Of a DNA stretch of 64,000 bases, positions 1 through 10,652 are shown piece by piece. Location of the stretch: the NCBI RefSeq assembly GCF_900660615.1, contig NZ_LR215023.1, positions 1 through 64,000 of the forward strand. The letters are read 5' to 3'. The stretch is from Malacoplasma iowae. GTDB taxonomy: Bacteria; Bacillota_I; Bacilli_A; Mycoplasmatales; Mycoplasmoidaceae. A program made the position numbers and the translations under genes. Numbering within the stretch: position 1 is the stretch's first letter; every line of letters starts with the position of its first letter. A model generated the notes under the pieces. The model was not told the origin of the DNA. It worked only from the letters and a program-made list of their open reading frames with translations, and did no database searches.

Positions 1-1368
1 ATGAAAGACATATCTATTTATATTGATGCGTGAGATCAATTAAAAAAAGAAATTAAAAAAGATTTTTCAAATGAAATTTTTTATAATAATTTTTTTATTT
101 TCTCAGAGTTTTATAAAAACATTAATAAAAAGTGCTACATTATTGTTCAAAATGATTTTGTTAGAGAAACTTTAAACAAAGACTATTTAAAATTAATTGA
201 AGATAAATATTCTAGTTTATTAAACATGTCAGTTAATGTTGTTTTTATTTTAGATGATGAAAAAACTAATATTTCATTAATTAATAATGCTGAAAAAAAT
301 ATTAATTTAATGAAAGAAGAATATTCAGAATTAAATAAAGATTTAGACTTTAATAATTACATAGTTGGTAAATATAATAAAACTGTTTATGTTGCAGCCA
401 AAAACATTATAGAAAGTAATAGTGAATTATTTTTTAATCCTTTATTTATATGTGGAACTACAGGTCTTGGTAAAACTCATATATTAAATGCTATTGGTTT
501 GGAATTTAAAAATAAATATCCAGATAAAATAATTAAATATATTAATACTGAAGATTTTTTAAGAAAAGCATATGATGCTTTATCAACTGGTGGATTAAAG
601 ATTGAAGAATTTAAAAATAGTTTTGACAATATAGATTTATTATTAGTTGATGATATTCAATTTTTATCAAACAAAGATAAATTAAATGAAATATTTTTTA
701 ACATTTTTAATAACTTAATAAAAAATAAAAAAATAATTGTAATGACTTCAGATAAAGTTGCAAGTCAACTTGTAATTGATGAAAGAATGATTTCTAGATT
801 TAACTCAGGTTTATCAATAAGAATATCAAAACCAGATATAGAAACAATTAAAGAAATTATTATTAATAAAATTAATAAATCTAATAGAAAAAATCAATTT
901 ACAACAAATGCTGTTAATTTTATAGCTAACCGTTTTAATTCAGATATTAGAACCTTAGAAGGAATTATAAATAAAATATTATTTTATTCATTAAGTAATA
1001 TGGATGCAAATGAAATAATCAATGAAGATAAAGTAAAATATATTCTTGAATTTGATAGTGATTTATCCATTAAAAATATAAATTCAATAATTGATCCAAA
1101 TGTAATTATTGAAACAGTATGTATTTCATATGGAGTAAATACAGCAGCTGTAATATCTAAAAAAAGACAACAACAAATAACTTTTGTCCGTAAAGTTTGT
1201 ATGTATATATTGAGAGAAAAATTAAATTTATCTTTTAGTGAAATAGGTAGTTATTTTTCAAAAAGAGATCATACAACTGTAATGGATTCTTATAACTATA
1301 TAAAAAATAAAATTGAAGAAGATAGTAATTTAAAAGATTTTATTAATAATATTATAGAAAAAATATAG
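1..1368 (+). CDS. dnaA: Chromosomal replication initiator protein DnaA
   Basis: DnaA is the AAA+ ATPase that binds DnaA boxes at oriC, melts the origin and recruits the helicase. The frame from the ATG at base 1 encodes 455 residues with TGA as Trp (an early TGA at codon 11). Walker A is GTTGLGKTH at about residues 152-160 and Walker B is LLVDDIQ at about 214-220. The C-terminal DNA-binding domain IV carries the recognition signature RDHTTVM near residue 425. Length matches the family. The window begins exactly at this start codon, so its promoter and any upstream origin sequence are not visible. DnaA-box-like sequences lie directly downstream, followed by dnaN, the usual bacterial origin order. 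Confidence 0.98.
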
Positions 1369-1467
1369 TTTCCCACAGTTTTCCACAAAAATAACACACT
1401 TAATAAATAATAAGTTTAAAAATAAAATAAAATAATTAAATGAAACTAATGGAGAGGTTTTATTAAT
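1369..1467 (+). promoter_or_regulatory. dnaA-dnaN intergenic region with DnaA-box-like sites (part of oriC)
   Basis: Two nonamers related to the DnaA box TTATCCACA lie in tandem right after the dnaA stop: TTTCCCACA at 1369-1377 and TTTTCCACA at 1379-1387. They are in the same orientation and 10 bases apart, and an A/T-only stretch follows before the dnaN ribosome-binding site GGAGAGG at 1451-1457. The dnaA-dnaN spacer is a common oriC location, so this is probably part of the origin. Both boxes deviate from consensus, and upstream parts of oriC lie outside the window. Confidence 0.6.
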
Positions 1468-2577
1468 ATGAAAATAAAAGCTAATAAAAATGCTATATTG
1501 AATGTACTTAAATTTAATAACTCAATAATAGATAATACAGTTAGTTCACCTTATATACAGGGTATATTAATTGAAGCAATTGATAATAAAGTATATTTAA
1601 CATCTACTAATTCTTTTATATCAGCTAAAACAACTATAGATAAAGGTATACAAATAATTGAAGAAGGTAAACTATTAGTTAAGTCGAGAGTTTTCTTCAA
1701 TATTATAAGTAAACTTAAAAATGAAGAAATAATAATAGAAAAGGTTGATAACTCAGTATTAAAGATCAAAACAGAATCTTTTGACTCAAATATTAATATT
1801 ATGGATGAACAACAATATCCTAATATAAACTTTGATTATCATGATTGAAATGAAATTATATTACCTCCAATAACTTTTAAATCAGCAATTACTAAAATAA
1901 TGCAATCAGTATCTCAGAATAGAGAAAAAGTTAGTATATTGAATGGAATTTGTTTTCATGGGGAAAATGATAAACTTGAGGTTTATGCATCAGATGGATA
2001 TAAATTATCTTTTTTATCTTTTGAATACAAAGGACAAAATTTCAAAATTACTATAGATCAAAATATATTTCATATATTAAATGAAGTAATAGGTTTTAAT
2101 AATGATATAAAGGTTTATATATCAGACAATAATATAATGTTTAAATTAGATAACATTATTTTATCAACAAAAATAATGGATGGTGATTATCCAAACATTA
2201 CTAATATAATGAAAAACCCAAAAGACAATATGATTATTGTAAAAAGAAAAGAACTAATTGATGCAATTGAAAGAGGAATAGTTTTATCAATGGTTGAAAA
2301 GAAACCAATAGTAAAACTTGGAATAAGTAAAGAAGAATTATCTATTTCTTTTAGAAGTTATGAGTTAGGTAATTCAGAAGAAAAAATAAAATTAGAATCT
2401 TTTTCTGGTGAAGATATGACAATATCACTTAATGCAACATTCTTGTTATCTTTACTTAAAGTTTATAATAATGAAGACATTACAATATACACTTCAACAC
2501 AAGAAAAACCAATAATTTTAGAAGACAAAAAAGAGCAAAATTTTATTCAATTATTACTACCAATTAGAAATAGTTAG
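1468..2577 (+). CDS. dnaN: DNA polymerase III beta subunit (sliding clamp)
   Basis: The gene encodes the 369-residue ring clamp that tethers DNA polymerase III to the template and binds partners through their clamp-binding peptides. The start is the ATG preceded by GGAGAGG (1451-1457). An in-frame TGA at 1846-1848 must be read as Trp, otherwise the gene looks split. The C-terminal end runs into the typical short clamp ending (LLLPIRNS; family consensus resembles LxMPMRL). Size matches the three-domain clamp. It follows dnaA with a 99-base spacer holding DnaA boxes and ends at a strong hairpin terminator, so it is probably co-transcribed with dnaA. Confidence 0.96.
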
Positions 2578-2580
2578 TTA

Positions 2581-2637
2581 AAAAAACTCAAAATAAAGCA
2601 ATTTAATGGTCAAAATTAGCTTGTTTTGAGTTTTTTT
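2581..2637 (+). terminator. Rho-independent terminator after dnaN
   Basis: The arm around ACTCAAAA (2586-2593) pairs with TTTTGAGT (2624-2631); GC-containing inner parts (AGC at 2597-2599 and GCT at 2619-2621) extend the stem. A run of seven T follows at 2631-2637. It separates dnaN from the yaaA-gyrB-gyrA group. Confidence 0.75.
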
Positions 2638-2662
2638 ATTAATTTTTAAAGTTTTTAAAATG

Positions 2663-2668
2663 TATAAT
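2663..2668 (+). promoter_or_regulatory. Extended -10 element for yaaA-gyrB-gyrA
   Basis: A perfect TATAAT preceded by TG (TGTATAAT, 2661-2668) lies between the dnaN terminator and the next gene, 40 bases upstream of its GTG start. No clear -35 is visible, which is common in mollicute promoters. Confidence 0.55.
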
Positions 2669-2708
2669 TTATATATTGTTAAATAAAACTTTTTGAGGTT
2701 AAAAATCA

Positions 2709-2924
2709 GTGGAAATTAGAATAAAAACTGAATACATAAAGTTAGGTCAATTCTTGAAATTTTCTAACATTTTATCAAGTGGTGGAGATGTAAAAGAATT
2801 CTTACAAAATCAAAAAGTTTACGTAAATGGAGAACTTGAAAGTAGAAGAGGAAGAAAACTTTATCCAAATGATTCTATTTTGATTAATTCCATTCAATAT
2901 GTAATAAAAGGAGATAGAGATTAA
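2709..2924 (+). CDS. yaaA: S4-domain RNA-binding protein, YaaA/RlbA type
   Basis: This 71-residue protein is essentially one S4 RNA-binding domain. The segment [20 protein letters not shown] and the following [15 protein letters not shown] match the S4 fold, with the VNG turn typical of YaaA. Its place between dnaN and gyrB equals that of B. subtilis yaaA (then recF, absent here). Start is GTG at 2709; TGAGGTT at 2694-2700 is a plausible ribosome-binding site. The stop overlaps the gyrB ATG by one base, so the two are translationally coupled. The family is thought to act on ribosomal RNA or ribosome assembly; its exact role here is unknown. Confidence 0.85.
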   Translation: MEIRIKTEYIKLGQFLKFSNILSSGGDVKEFLQNQKVYVNGELESRRGRKLYPNDSILINSIQYVIKGDRD

Positions 2925-4957
2925 TGCCAGTTTCAAAGAAAAAAAGCGATGAAGTTCAAGTAGTTACTAAAACTGAAGAAGCTAAAACTGAAGAAAAAAA
3001 AGCAAAAAAAGCTTCAGTTAAAAAATCAAGTGATTACTCATCAAGCAGTATTAAGATCTTAAAAGGATTAGAAGCTGTTAGAAAAAGACCTGGTATGTAT
3101 ATAGGTTCAACAGATACAAAAGGTCTACATCATATGATTTGGGAAATAGTTGATAACTCAATTGATGAGGCTATGGCTGGTTATGCAAATCAAGTTGATG
3201 TAATTGTTACTAAAGAAGGTTCAGTTGTTGTTAAAGATAATGGTAGAGGTATTCCAGTAGAAAAACACCCTGAAACAAAAAAATCTACTGTAGAAACAGT
3301 TTTAACTGTTTTACATGCTGGTGGTAAATTTGATAACGATTCATATAAAGTATCAGGTGGTTTACACGGTGTTGGTGCATCAGTTGTTAATGCATTATCT
3401 GAATACATGAAAGTTTGAGTTTATAGAGATAATAAAGAACACTATATTGAGTTTAGAAATGGAGGTCAACCTCAATCTGAACTTAAAGTAATAAGTACAA
3501 ACCCAACTATTAAAAACGGTACAGTTATTGAATTTTATCCTGATTTTACAATTATGGAAAAAGCTGAATTTGATCAAGAAACAATTGTTGATAGATTAAA
3601 ACAACTAGCTTATTTAAATAAAGGTATTCAAATAAATTTTGAAGATCAAAGAGATTCAACTAAAGAATCATTCTTATTTGCTGGTGGTATTAAACAATGA
3701 GTTGAAGAATTAAATGCAGAAAAAGAAGCTTTAACTCCAACAATTGTTTATGATGAAAAAGAAGAAACTGTAAAAGCTGCAAACTCTAATGATAAATACA
3801 ATATTAGAGTTGAAATAGCTTTTCAATATAACAAAACATATAACAATTCTACTTTCACTTTTTGTAACAACATTAATACAACAGAAGGTGGTTCTCACGA
3901 AGAAGGTTTTAAATTTGCATTAGCAAAAGTAATAAATAAATTTGCTATTGAAAAGAAATTATTAAAAGATACAGATGAAAAAATTTCTAAAGAAGATGCA
4001 ATTGAAGGTTTAACAGCTATTGTTTCTATTAAACACCCTAATCCTCAATATGAAGGTCAAACTAAGAGAAAACTTGGTAATAGTGAAGTTAGACCTTTAG
4101 TAAATAACATAACTAGTGATATATTTGAAAAATATATGTTGGAAAATCCAGAGGATGCTAACACTATTATTAAAAAATGTTTACTAGCTATGGAGGCTAG
4201 AAAAAAATCTTTTGAAGCAAGAGAAGCTACAAGAAGAAAATCACCATTTGAATCTAACTCATTACCTGGAAAATTAGCAGACTGTTCAACTAAAGATGCT
4301 GAAATTTCTGAATTGTATATAGTTGAGGGGGATTCAGCGGGTGGTAGTGCTAAACTTGGTAGAGATAGAGTATATCAAGCTATATTGCCATTAAGAGGTA
4401 AGATCTTAAATGTTGAAAAAGCAAAATCTGATAAGATTTTTTCAAGTGAAGAAATTATTAATTTAATTACTGCAATTGGTGCTGGTGTTGGACCAGAATT
4501 TAAAATAGATAAATTAAGATATAACAAAATAATAATTATGACAGATGCTGATGTCGATGGTGCTCACATAAGAATACTATTATTAACATTCTTATTTAGA
4601 TACATGTATCCATTAGTTGAAAATGGTAATGTATATATTGCTCAACCACCATTATATAAATTTAGTGTTGGTAAAAGTTTTAAATATGCTTATGATGACA
4701 AAACATTAGAAGCATTTAAAAAAGAAGCTAAAAATAACAAATTCTCAGTTCAAAGATATAAAGGGTTAGGAGAAATGAATCCTGATCAATTATGAGAAAC
4801 TACAATGGACCCAACTAATAGAGTTTTATTAAAAGTAACTATAGAAGATGCTTTAAAAGCAGATAAAAGCTTTTCATTATTAATGGGTGATGAAGTTGCA
4901 CCTAGAAAAGAATTCATTGAAAAAAATGCAAAATATGTGAAAAATCTTGATATTTAA
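2924..4957 (+). CDS. gyrB: DNA gyrase subunit B
   Basis: GyrB is the ATPase subunit of gyrase, which introduces negative supercoils with GyrA. The 677-residue product has a Lys/Glu-rich N-terminal extension of about 35 residues, then the GHKL ATPase domain ([11 protein letters not shown]; the magnesium-binding Asn in [26 protein letters not shown]). The C-terminal Toprim domain has [10 protein letters not shown] and the DADVDGAHI metal site. TGA is used as Trp at several positions, including 3417-3419 and 4793-4795. The start overlaps the yaaA stop by one base, and gyrA begins 12 bases downstream behind AGGAGAG, so the genes form one operon. The charged extension is unusual compared with B. 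subtilis GyrB. Confidence 0.97.
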
Positions 4958-4969
4958 TAGGAGAGAAAG

Positions 4970-7480
4970 ATGTCTACAAATAATATAGATAAAATTAAAG
5001 AAAATTTATCTAAAACTAAAGTTTATGAACAACCAATTTCAAAAGAAATTGAAACATCTTTTATGGATTATGCAATGTCTGTTATTGTTTCAAGAGCATT
5101 ACCAGATGTTAGAGATGGATTTAAACCAGTTCATAGAAGAGTTTTGTATGCAGCTTATAACTTAGGAATGACACATGATAAACCTCACAAAAAGTCAGCT
5201 AGACTTGTTGGGGAAGTAATCGGTAAGTTCCACCCACATGGTGATTCTGCAGTTTATGAAACTATGGTTAGAATGGCACAAGATTTTTCAATGAGATATT
5301 TATTAGTTGATGGTCATGGTAACTTTGGTTCAATTGATGGTGACTCTGCAGCTGCAATGAGATATACAGAAGCAAGATTATCTAAAATATCTAATGAAAT
5401 GTTAAAAAACATTGAAAAAGATACAATTGATTTTATTGATAACTATGATGGTAGTGAACAAGAACCATCAGTATTACCAGCTTTATTTCCAAATTTATTA
5501 GCTAATGGAACATCAGGTATTGCAGTTGGTATGGCAACTAATATACCACCACACAATTTATCTGAAATTATAGATGCAGTATTATTACTTGCTAAAAATA
5601 AAGATGTATCAGTTAGCGAAATAAGACAAGTATTAAAAGGTCCAGACTTTCCAACAAAAGCTGAAATTGTTGGTGAACAAGGAATTATAAGTTACTTTGA
5701 AACTGGTAGAGGTTCTGTAACTATTAGAAGTAAAGTTGATATAGTAAGAAAAGATACTGGTAAAAGTACAATTATAGTTAAAGAAATACCTTATATGGTA
5801 AATAAATCTAACTTAATTGAAAAAATAGTTGAATTAGTTAGAAGTGAAGCAATAGATGGAATAGCAGATCTTAGAGATGAATCTTCAAGAGAAGGTATCA
5901 GAATAATTATAGAAACTAAAAAAGATGTTGTTCCAGAAGTATTATTAAATAAATTATTTAAAATGACACCATTACAAACTAATTTTAGTGTTAACATGTT
6001 AGCTATTGTTGATGGTGAACCTAAATTATTAAACATTAAAGAAGTGTTGCAACAATACTTAAGACACCAAGTTAATGTTCTTGTTAGAAAAACAAAATTT
6101 GAACTTAAAAAGGCTAAAGAAAGAGAACACATACTAGAAGGTTTATCTATAGCTGTTAATAATATTGATGCTGTTATTAAAATTATTAGAAATGCTAAAG
6201 ATAATGAAGATGCTGAAAAACAATTAATTACAAAATATAAATTATCTAAAATTCAATCTAAAGCTATTTTAGATATGAGACTTAGAAGTTTATCAAGTCT
6301 TGAAAGACACAAAATTGAAGATGAATTAAAAGAAATTAAAAAGACTATTATTGAATTAGAAGGAATTTTAAAATCTAGTGATAAACAAATTTCAATTATC
6401 TCAAATGAATTAACAGAATTGAAAAAGTCATTTGGTGATGAAAGAAAAACTGAAATTCTATATGGTGCTTCAGCTTCAATTGATGATGAAGATTTAATTC
6501 CACAAGAAGATGTTGTTATTAGTATGTCAGCTAATAACTACTTGAAAAGAATTCCAATTGATACATATAGACTTCAAAGAAGAGGTGGTGTTGGGGTTAA
6601 AGGTGTTAACACATACAATGATGATACAGTTGATGACATTATCACAACAACAACCCATACAGATTTATTGTTTTTTACAGATACTGGAAAAGTTTATAAA
6701 ATTAGAGCTCATGAAGTTCCAGTTGGTACAAGACAAGCAAAAGGTGTTCCAGCAGTTAATTTAATAAATATTGAAAAGAATGAAAAAATTCTTGTAATGT
6801 TACCAATTGATGATTATTCTAAAGGTTTCTTATTCTTAGCTACAGTAAATGGTATTGTAAAAAGAACAAGTTTATCTGAATATAACTCAATAAGATCTAA
6901 TGGTAAAATTGCCATTACTTTAAGAGAAGGAGACAAACTTCTTTCTGCATTTGTTACTAGAGGTAAAGATGAAATTTATCTTGGTGCATCAAATGGTTTA
7001 TTAGCAAGATTTAATGAACAAGATGTTAGAATCATGGGTAGAACAGCTTCTGGTGTTAAAGGTATTAATATCCAAGTTAAAGCTGTAGGAAGAGGAAAAA
7101 ATAAAGTTGACACAAGCATTGTTGTAGTTGGTGCTTCATGTTCTCAGAAAGGTGACTTAATTCTATCTATAGGTGAAAAAGGTTTAGGAAAAATATCAGA
7201 AGCTGAAAACTATAGATTAACAAGACGTGGATCTAAAGGGGTTGTTACTTTAAAACAAAATGATAGAACAGGTAAAATGGTATTCTCATCAGCAGTTAAA
7301 GGAGATGAAGATATATTGATTGTTACAAGTTCAGGTAAGATTATTAGAACATCTTTATCAAAACTTAGAATTATTGGTAGATCAACATCAGGAGTTACAT
7401 TAGTTAAATTACAACCAAATGAAAAAATTGTATCTGCAGCTTTATTTAGACCTGAAGAAGAAGAACAAGAAATGGAATAA
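4970..7480 (+). CDS. gyrA: DNA gyrase subunit A
   Basis: GyrA is the 836-residue breakage-reunion subunit of gyrase. It begins with the typical winged-helix region ([20 protein letters not shown]) and holds the catalytic tyrosine in [10 protein letters not shown]. The quinolone-resistance region reads [10 protein letters not shown], with Ser at the position equivalent to E. coli Ser83 and Glu at that of Asp87. The C-terminal beta-pinwheel has a GyrA box of the form [10 protein letters not shown], which separates it from ParC. The acidic C-terminal tail ends EEEEQEME. It is the last gene of the yaaA-gyrB-gyrA operon and is followed directly by a terminator. Confidence 0.97.
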   Translation: MSTNNIDKIKENLSKTKVYEQPISKEIETSFMDYAMSVIVSRALPDVRDGFKPVHRRVLYAAYNLGMTHDKPHKKSARLVGEVIGKFHPHGDSAVYETMVRMAQDFSMRYLLVDGHGNFGSIDGDSAAAMRYTEARLSKISNEMLKNIEKDTIDFIDNYDGSEQEPSVLPALFPNLLANGTSGIAVGMATNIPPHNLSEIIDAVLLLAKNKDVSVSEIRQVLKGPDFPTKAEIVGEQGIISYFETGRGSVTIRSKVDIVRKDTGKSTIIVKEIPYMVNKSNLIEKIVELVRSEAIDGIADLRDESSREGIRIIIETKKDVVPEVLLNKLFKMTPLQTNFSVNMLAIVDGEPKLLNIKEVLQQYLRHQVNVLVRKTKFELKKAKEREHILEGLSIAVNNIDAVIKIIRNAKDNEDAEKQLITKYKLSKIQSKAILDMRLRSLSSLERHKIEDELKEIKKTIIELEGILKSSDKQISIISNELTELKKSFGDERKTEILYGASASIDDEDLIPQEDVVISMSANNYLKRIPIDTYRLQRRGGVGVKGVNTYNDDTVDDIITTTTHTDLLFFTDTGKVYKIRAHEVPVGTRQAKGVPAVNLINIEKNEKILVMLPIDDYSKGFLFLATVNGIVKRTSLSEYNSIRSNGKIAITLREGDKLLSAFVTRGKDEIYLGASNGLLARFNEQDVRIMGRTASGVKGINIQVKAVGRGKNKVDTSIVVVGASCSQKGDLILSIGEKGLGKISEAENYRLTRRGSKGVVTLKQNDRTGKMVFSSAVKGDEDILIVTSSGKIIRTSLSKLRIIGRSTSGVTLVKLQPNEKIVSAALFRPEEEEQEME

Positions 7481-7489
7481 TTTATATTT

Positions 7490-7525
7490 AAAGTGTAATC
7501 TAATAATGATTACACTTTTTTCTTT
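7490..7525 (+). terminator. Rho-independent terminator after gyrA
   Basis: A perfect 11-bp stem, AAAGTGTAATC (7490-7500) with GATTACACTTT (7508-7518), a 7-base loop and a T-rich run starting at 7516. It lies 9 bases after the gyrA stop. Confidence 0.9.
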
Positions 7526-8075
7526 TCTTTTAAAAATAAAAATAATTTAATTAGTTAATTTTAAATTTATAAAAAAACAAACCAGACTTTAATTAATATC
7601 TACAGCAGCAAAATATTAATCTCATAAATCCTCAACTTTAAAAACAAGTTGAGGATTTTGTTAATTAATTAATCTTATTATTATGAAATGAGGCGGTTTA
7701 ACTTATCAAAACTAATTTGTTATTGTGTTTTTTGTTTAAAACCTAAATAATAAATATAAAAGAAAATTAACTTTGAATTTCAACTTTTAATTATAGTTTA
7801 TTGTATGAAATCTTTTAAAATTTTTGCTTATAAAAATTGATTTTAGACATACAAAATATAACTAATTGATTATTATATTTTTAAAAATTTATATAAAAGG
7901 TGTTTTGTGTTAGTTTATAAATATTTATTTTTAAAATTTAACTTTTAATAAAAATATGAAGTGCAATTTTCTATGTGTTGCACTTCATATGTCATTTCAA
8001 GTGATAATTTTAACTATTATTGTTTCATTAAATAAAATATGTAATAAAATTTTTTATTTGGTTGATATTAAAATG
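7526..8075. other. Intergenic region with a hairpin and an IS-end relic
   Basis: No gene is supported here. A perfect 12-bp hairpin sits at 7627-7657 (AATCCTCAACTT and AAGTTGAGGATT, 7-base loop). It may terminate transcription of the minus-strand surface-protein gene or be an older element. A remnant of an IS30-type end is at 7955-7994 and is listed separately. The rest is A/T-rich without recognisable signals. Confidence 0.6.
7955..7994 (-). mobile_element. Relic of an IS30-family left end
   Basis: Read on the minus strand from 7994, this begins TGACATATGAAGTGCAACAC, which differs at one base from the inner terminal repeat of the two intact IS30 copies (TGACATGTGAAGTGCAACAC). As in the intact left end, a self-complementary arm (TTGCACTTCAT type) follows, so 7955-7967 and 7978-7990 form a 13-bp hairpin. 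No transposase remains next to it. It is probably a solo end left after decay or deletion of a related element. Confidence 0.6.
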
Positions 8076-9575
8076 TTATTTTAAAGTAATAGGGTTTTTT
8101 GTTACAATTTTTTCCTCGTTTCCATTTATTTTTAATTCAAAACTACTATTTTGAAAATCGTCTATAGTCACTGTAATTCCATTTTTAAAAATTATTTCAA
8201 TATTCATTTCTCTAGGATTTGAACTATTAATAGATGAAAAAATATCAGTTCTATTAATTAATCTATATAAATTAGAAATTTTACTTAAAGATATTGTTAG
8301 TGCTTGTGTAATTACTGATTTATCTTTTAAAAAATCACCATATGTAAAATTATTAACTTTTATTGTTTCGTTAATTTCAGTATAAATTTTATTTTGTAGA
8401 TCCGTAGTTAAATTAAGATTTGTATCTATTGTTCCTTGAATACTTGTATAAATATTTGAAATAGTTAATTTATTATTTGAATTATTGAATGTATATCCAC
8501 TATCTAATTGTTCATAATTTGTGATAGTAAAACCATTTGTTTCAAATTCTATATTTATAATTGCTTCTTGTTTTTCATTTTTAGGATTATCAATTAATTC
8601 AATAGTTAAGTTCTTAATAGAAGATTTTAATTTTTCAGGTTTATTTAGTAAATCTTTTATTTGGTTTGCTATATTATCTTTTTGATTAGTATCTGAAAGA
8701 CTTTGAACTTTTTTGATTTCTTCTTTTATTAATTCTAAATTAGCTTTTAAATCTATTTGTATATTTTGTGTACCCTGAATATTTGTATTAATGTTTGAAA
8801 TAGTTAATTGTTTATTTGAATTATTAAACGAATACCCACTTTCTAAGTCATTGTAATTTGTAATAGTAAAACCATTAGTCTGAAACTCTATAGTTATAGT
8901 AGCTATTTGTTTTTCATTATTAGGTTTATCAGTTAAAACAATACTTATATTTTTAATAGAAGATTTAAATTTATCAGAATTATTTAAAGATTCTTTTATT
9001 TGAGTAGCTACACTATCTTTTTGAGTAGAATCAGATAAGTTATTAACTTTTGTAATTTCATTTTTAATTACATTTAAATTGGATTTTAAATCTATTTCAG
9101 CATTTAGTGTCCCTTGAATATTTGTAACAACATTTGAAATAGTTAATTTATTTTTTGAACTGTCAAATGAATATCCATTTTCTAATGCATCATAATTTGT
9201 AATAGAAAAACCATTACTTTCAAATTCTATATTTACATTAGCAATTTGTTTTTCATTTTGGGGTTTATCAATTAAATCAATATTTATGTTTTTAATAGAT
9301 GATTTAAATTTTTCTGATTTATTTAAAGAATCTTTTATTTGAATTTCTACTTCATTTTTTTGATTTGAATTAGTTAATTTTTTAACTTTTTCAATTTCAG
9401 TTTTAATTACGTCTAAATTAGCTTTTAGATCTATTTTAGATATATTTGGGTTTTTATTATTTTTAGTTGAACTACATAAAGTAATTGTTACTGGTAATGT
9501 AATTCCTAAAGTTAAAACAGCAATCGTAGGAACCAACCATTTTCAAATTTTTCCTTTTTTATTAGAATTTTTCAT
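8076..9575 (-). CDS. Surface protein with three tandem 113-residue repeats
   Basis: The product is about 499 residues and begins with a basic stretch and a hydrophobic segment ending TITLC, a signal sequence. The Cys could be a lipobox Cys, but Leu at -1 is unusual, so lipidation is uncertain. Three tandem repeats of about 113 residues follow, each starting IDLK(A/S)NL and ending near TISN..T.IQGT. A divergent fourth unit closes the protein. Repeats of this kind occur in mycoplasma variable surface lipoproteins (lipoprotein-17-related families). The start is the ATG at 9575, eight bases after the ribosome-binding site GGAGG (9588-9584 on the minus strand); another ATG at 9581 is too close to it. 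It stands alone, with a 12-bp inverted repeat upstream. Confidence 0.75.
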
Positions 9576-9627
9576 ATTCATATCCTCCACATATATTTTT
9601 TTTGTTTTGAAAACTAATTAAATATTT

Positions 9628-9679
9628 ATTTTTATGATTTTTTAATAACTGTTTTTCAATTGTTATGAATCATAAAAAT
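9628..9679. repeat. 12-bp inverted repeat upstream of the surface-protein gene
   Basis: ATTTTTATGATT (9628-9639) and AATCATAAAAAT (9668-9679) are perfect inverted copies around a 28-base spacer. The inner ends add a shorter complementary pair (ATAAC and GTTAT). The repeat ends about 50 bases upstream of the minus-strand start. On that strand a TTGAAA lies in the spacer and a CATAAA overlaps the gene-proximal arm, so a promoter may straddle the repeat. It could be a hairpin or a small invertible segment; the sequence does not decide. Confidence 0.4.
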
Positions 9680-10062
9680 GTTTTCAGTAATTTGAGTAAA
9701 AAATATATTTTTTTATTTATATTTATTGTTTTTAAAAATTTATATTTTTATATGTAACTTCCTTTATTTTTCCTTTCTTTTACAAATGTTTTTAAAAAAT
9801 AATATAAAAAATTTAAAACTAATAAGTTTATTAACTAAATATTATCGCGTCTTTATAATTGCGTCTTTATTATTTCTAAGTTATTTTTTATATTTTGTAT
9901 TTTCCTATTAAGTTATTTATTTCAGTTATTTGTAACTTTAGAAATTTACAAAGAATATTAAAACCATTAAAACAATAAAGGGATAATATCTTTTAAAAAT
10001 GTAAGAGAGCAAAATAATAATATATTTTTAAATTTGATCAAAAATGTAAAAAAATAAAAAAA

Positions 10063-10085
10063 ACAACTTTTGTTTTAAAAGTTGT
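10063..10085. terminator. Possible bidirectional terminator hairpin
   Basis: ACAACTTTT (10063-10071) pairs with AAAAGTTGT (10077-10085) around a 5-base loop. Read on the minus strand it runs into a long T-rich stretch, the better terminator direction. No gene feeding it is recognised. Confidence 0.4.
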
Positions 10086-10546
10086 GTGTTTTTCTTTGAA
10101 ATTGATATATTTGTTTAAATATTCATTTGATTTAACTTTTTTTTGTAAGTTAGTTATAGGTAACTTCAGTAATTAAATAATATTTTCAGATTTCATCTTA
10201 GTAATAATTAATATGGTCTTAGAGTAATATAAAATTTTCTTTACTATTTGTTTTATTTAAAATTTAATAATATGTTTAAACATAACAGAAAAAGTTAAGA
10301 TTTTTTTTACATATATAATCTAAACATTTTTTTAAAAAAGTAAAAAGTGTACTTTTATCTATATGAACAAGATAATACAAAACTTATCATAAAACCAAAA
10401 ATGTATTGTTTTAAAACATGCTTTATAAAGCAAAATAAAGCGTTTTAAAGCCCGAAAATATAAAAGTAGACATATCTTATTAGGTATCTTGTTTTTGGAC
10501 CTAAAACACTTTCGTTTTAAAAATTAAATTTTTGATTACTTTTATA

Positions 10547-10652
10547 ATTACGTAATTTTTAATAGTTATGTAATTAAATTTAACTATGTAATTGTAATTA
10601 ATTATGATTATGTAATTTCTAATAATTACGTAATTAATTGTAATTATGTAAT
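10547..10652. repeat. Left cluster of ATTAYGTAAT palindromes (putative centromere sites)
   Basis: Six copies or near copies of a 10-bp palindrome start at 10547, 10565, 10583, 10607, 10625 and 10643. Steps are 18, 18, 24, 18 and 18 bases. Two are perfect ATTACGTAAT (10547, 10625); the others carry a T in place of the central C and some changes at the first positions. The last two form the 28-bp unit duplicated by the adjacent IS. The same palindromes occur as a denser cluster just upstream of parA. Confidence 0.65.
10625..10652 (+). repeat. 28-bp target-site duplication, IS30 copy 1 (left)
   Basis: The 28 bases here recur exactly at 11815-11842, on the other side of the element. The unit is itself a near-perfect inverted repeat: ATTACGTAATTA and TAATTATGTAAT arms around ATTG. 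Confidence 0.92.

Larger units (their letters stand above)
9576..10546. other. Gene-free AT-rich region upstream of the surface protein
   Basis: Nearly 1 kb with no supportable gene. Short frames here are hydrophobic, start with non-ATG codons and lack ribosome-binding sites. It holds the inverted repeat at 9628-9679 and a 9-bp hairpin at 10063-10085 that is flanked by long A and T runs, so it could terminate transcription in either direction. Nothing else is recognised up to the first ATTACGTAAT palindrome at 10547. Confidence 0.5.

Noticed and set aside
1846-1848. Apparent nonsense codons or split genes (dnaN, gyrB, rpsS, transposases and many others)
   Set aside because: All are TGA codons at conserved Trp positions, explained by genetic code 4; no real frameshift was found.
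9726-9911. Small hydrophobic frame of 61 codons
   Set aside because: TTG start, no ribosome-binding site, and the composition is what AT-rich noncoding DNA gives by chance.
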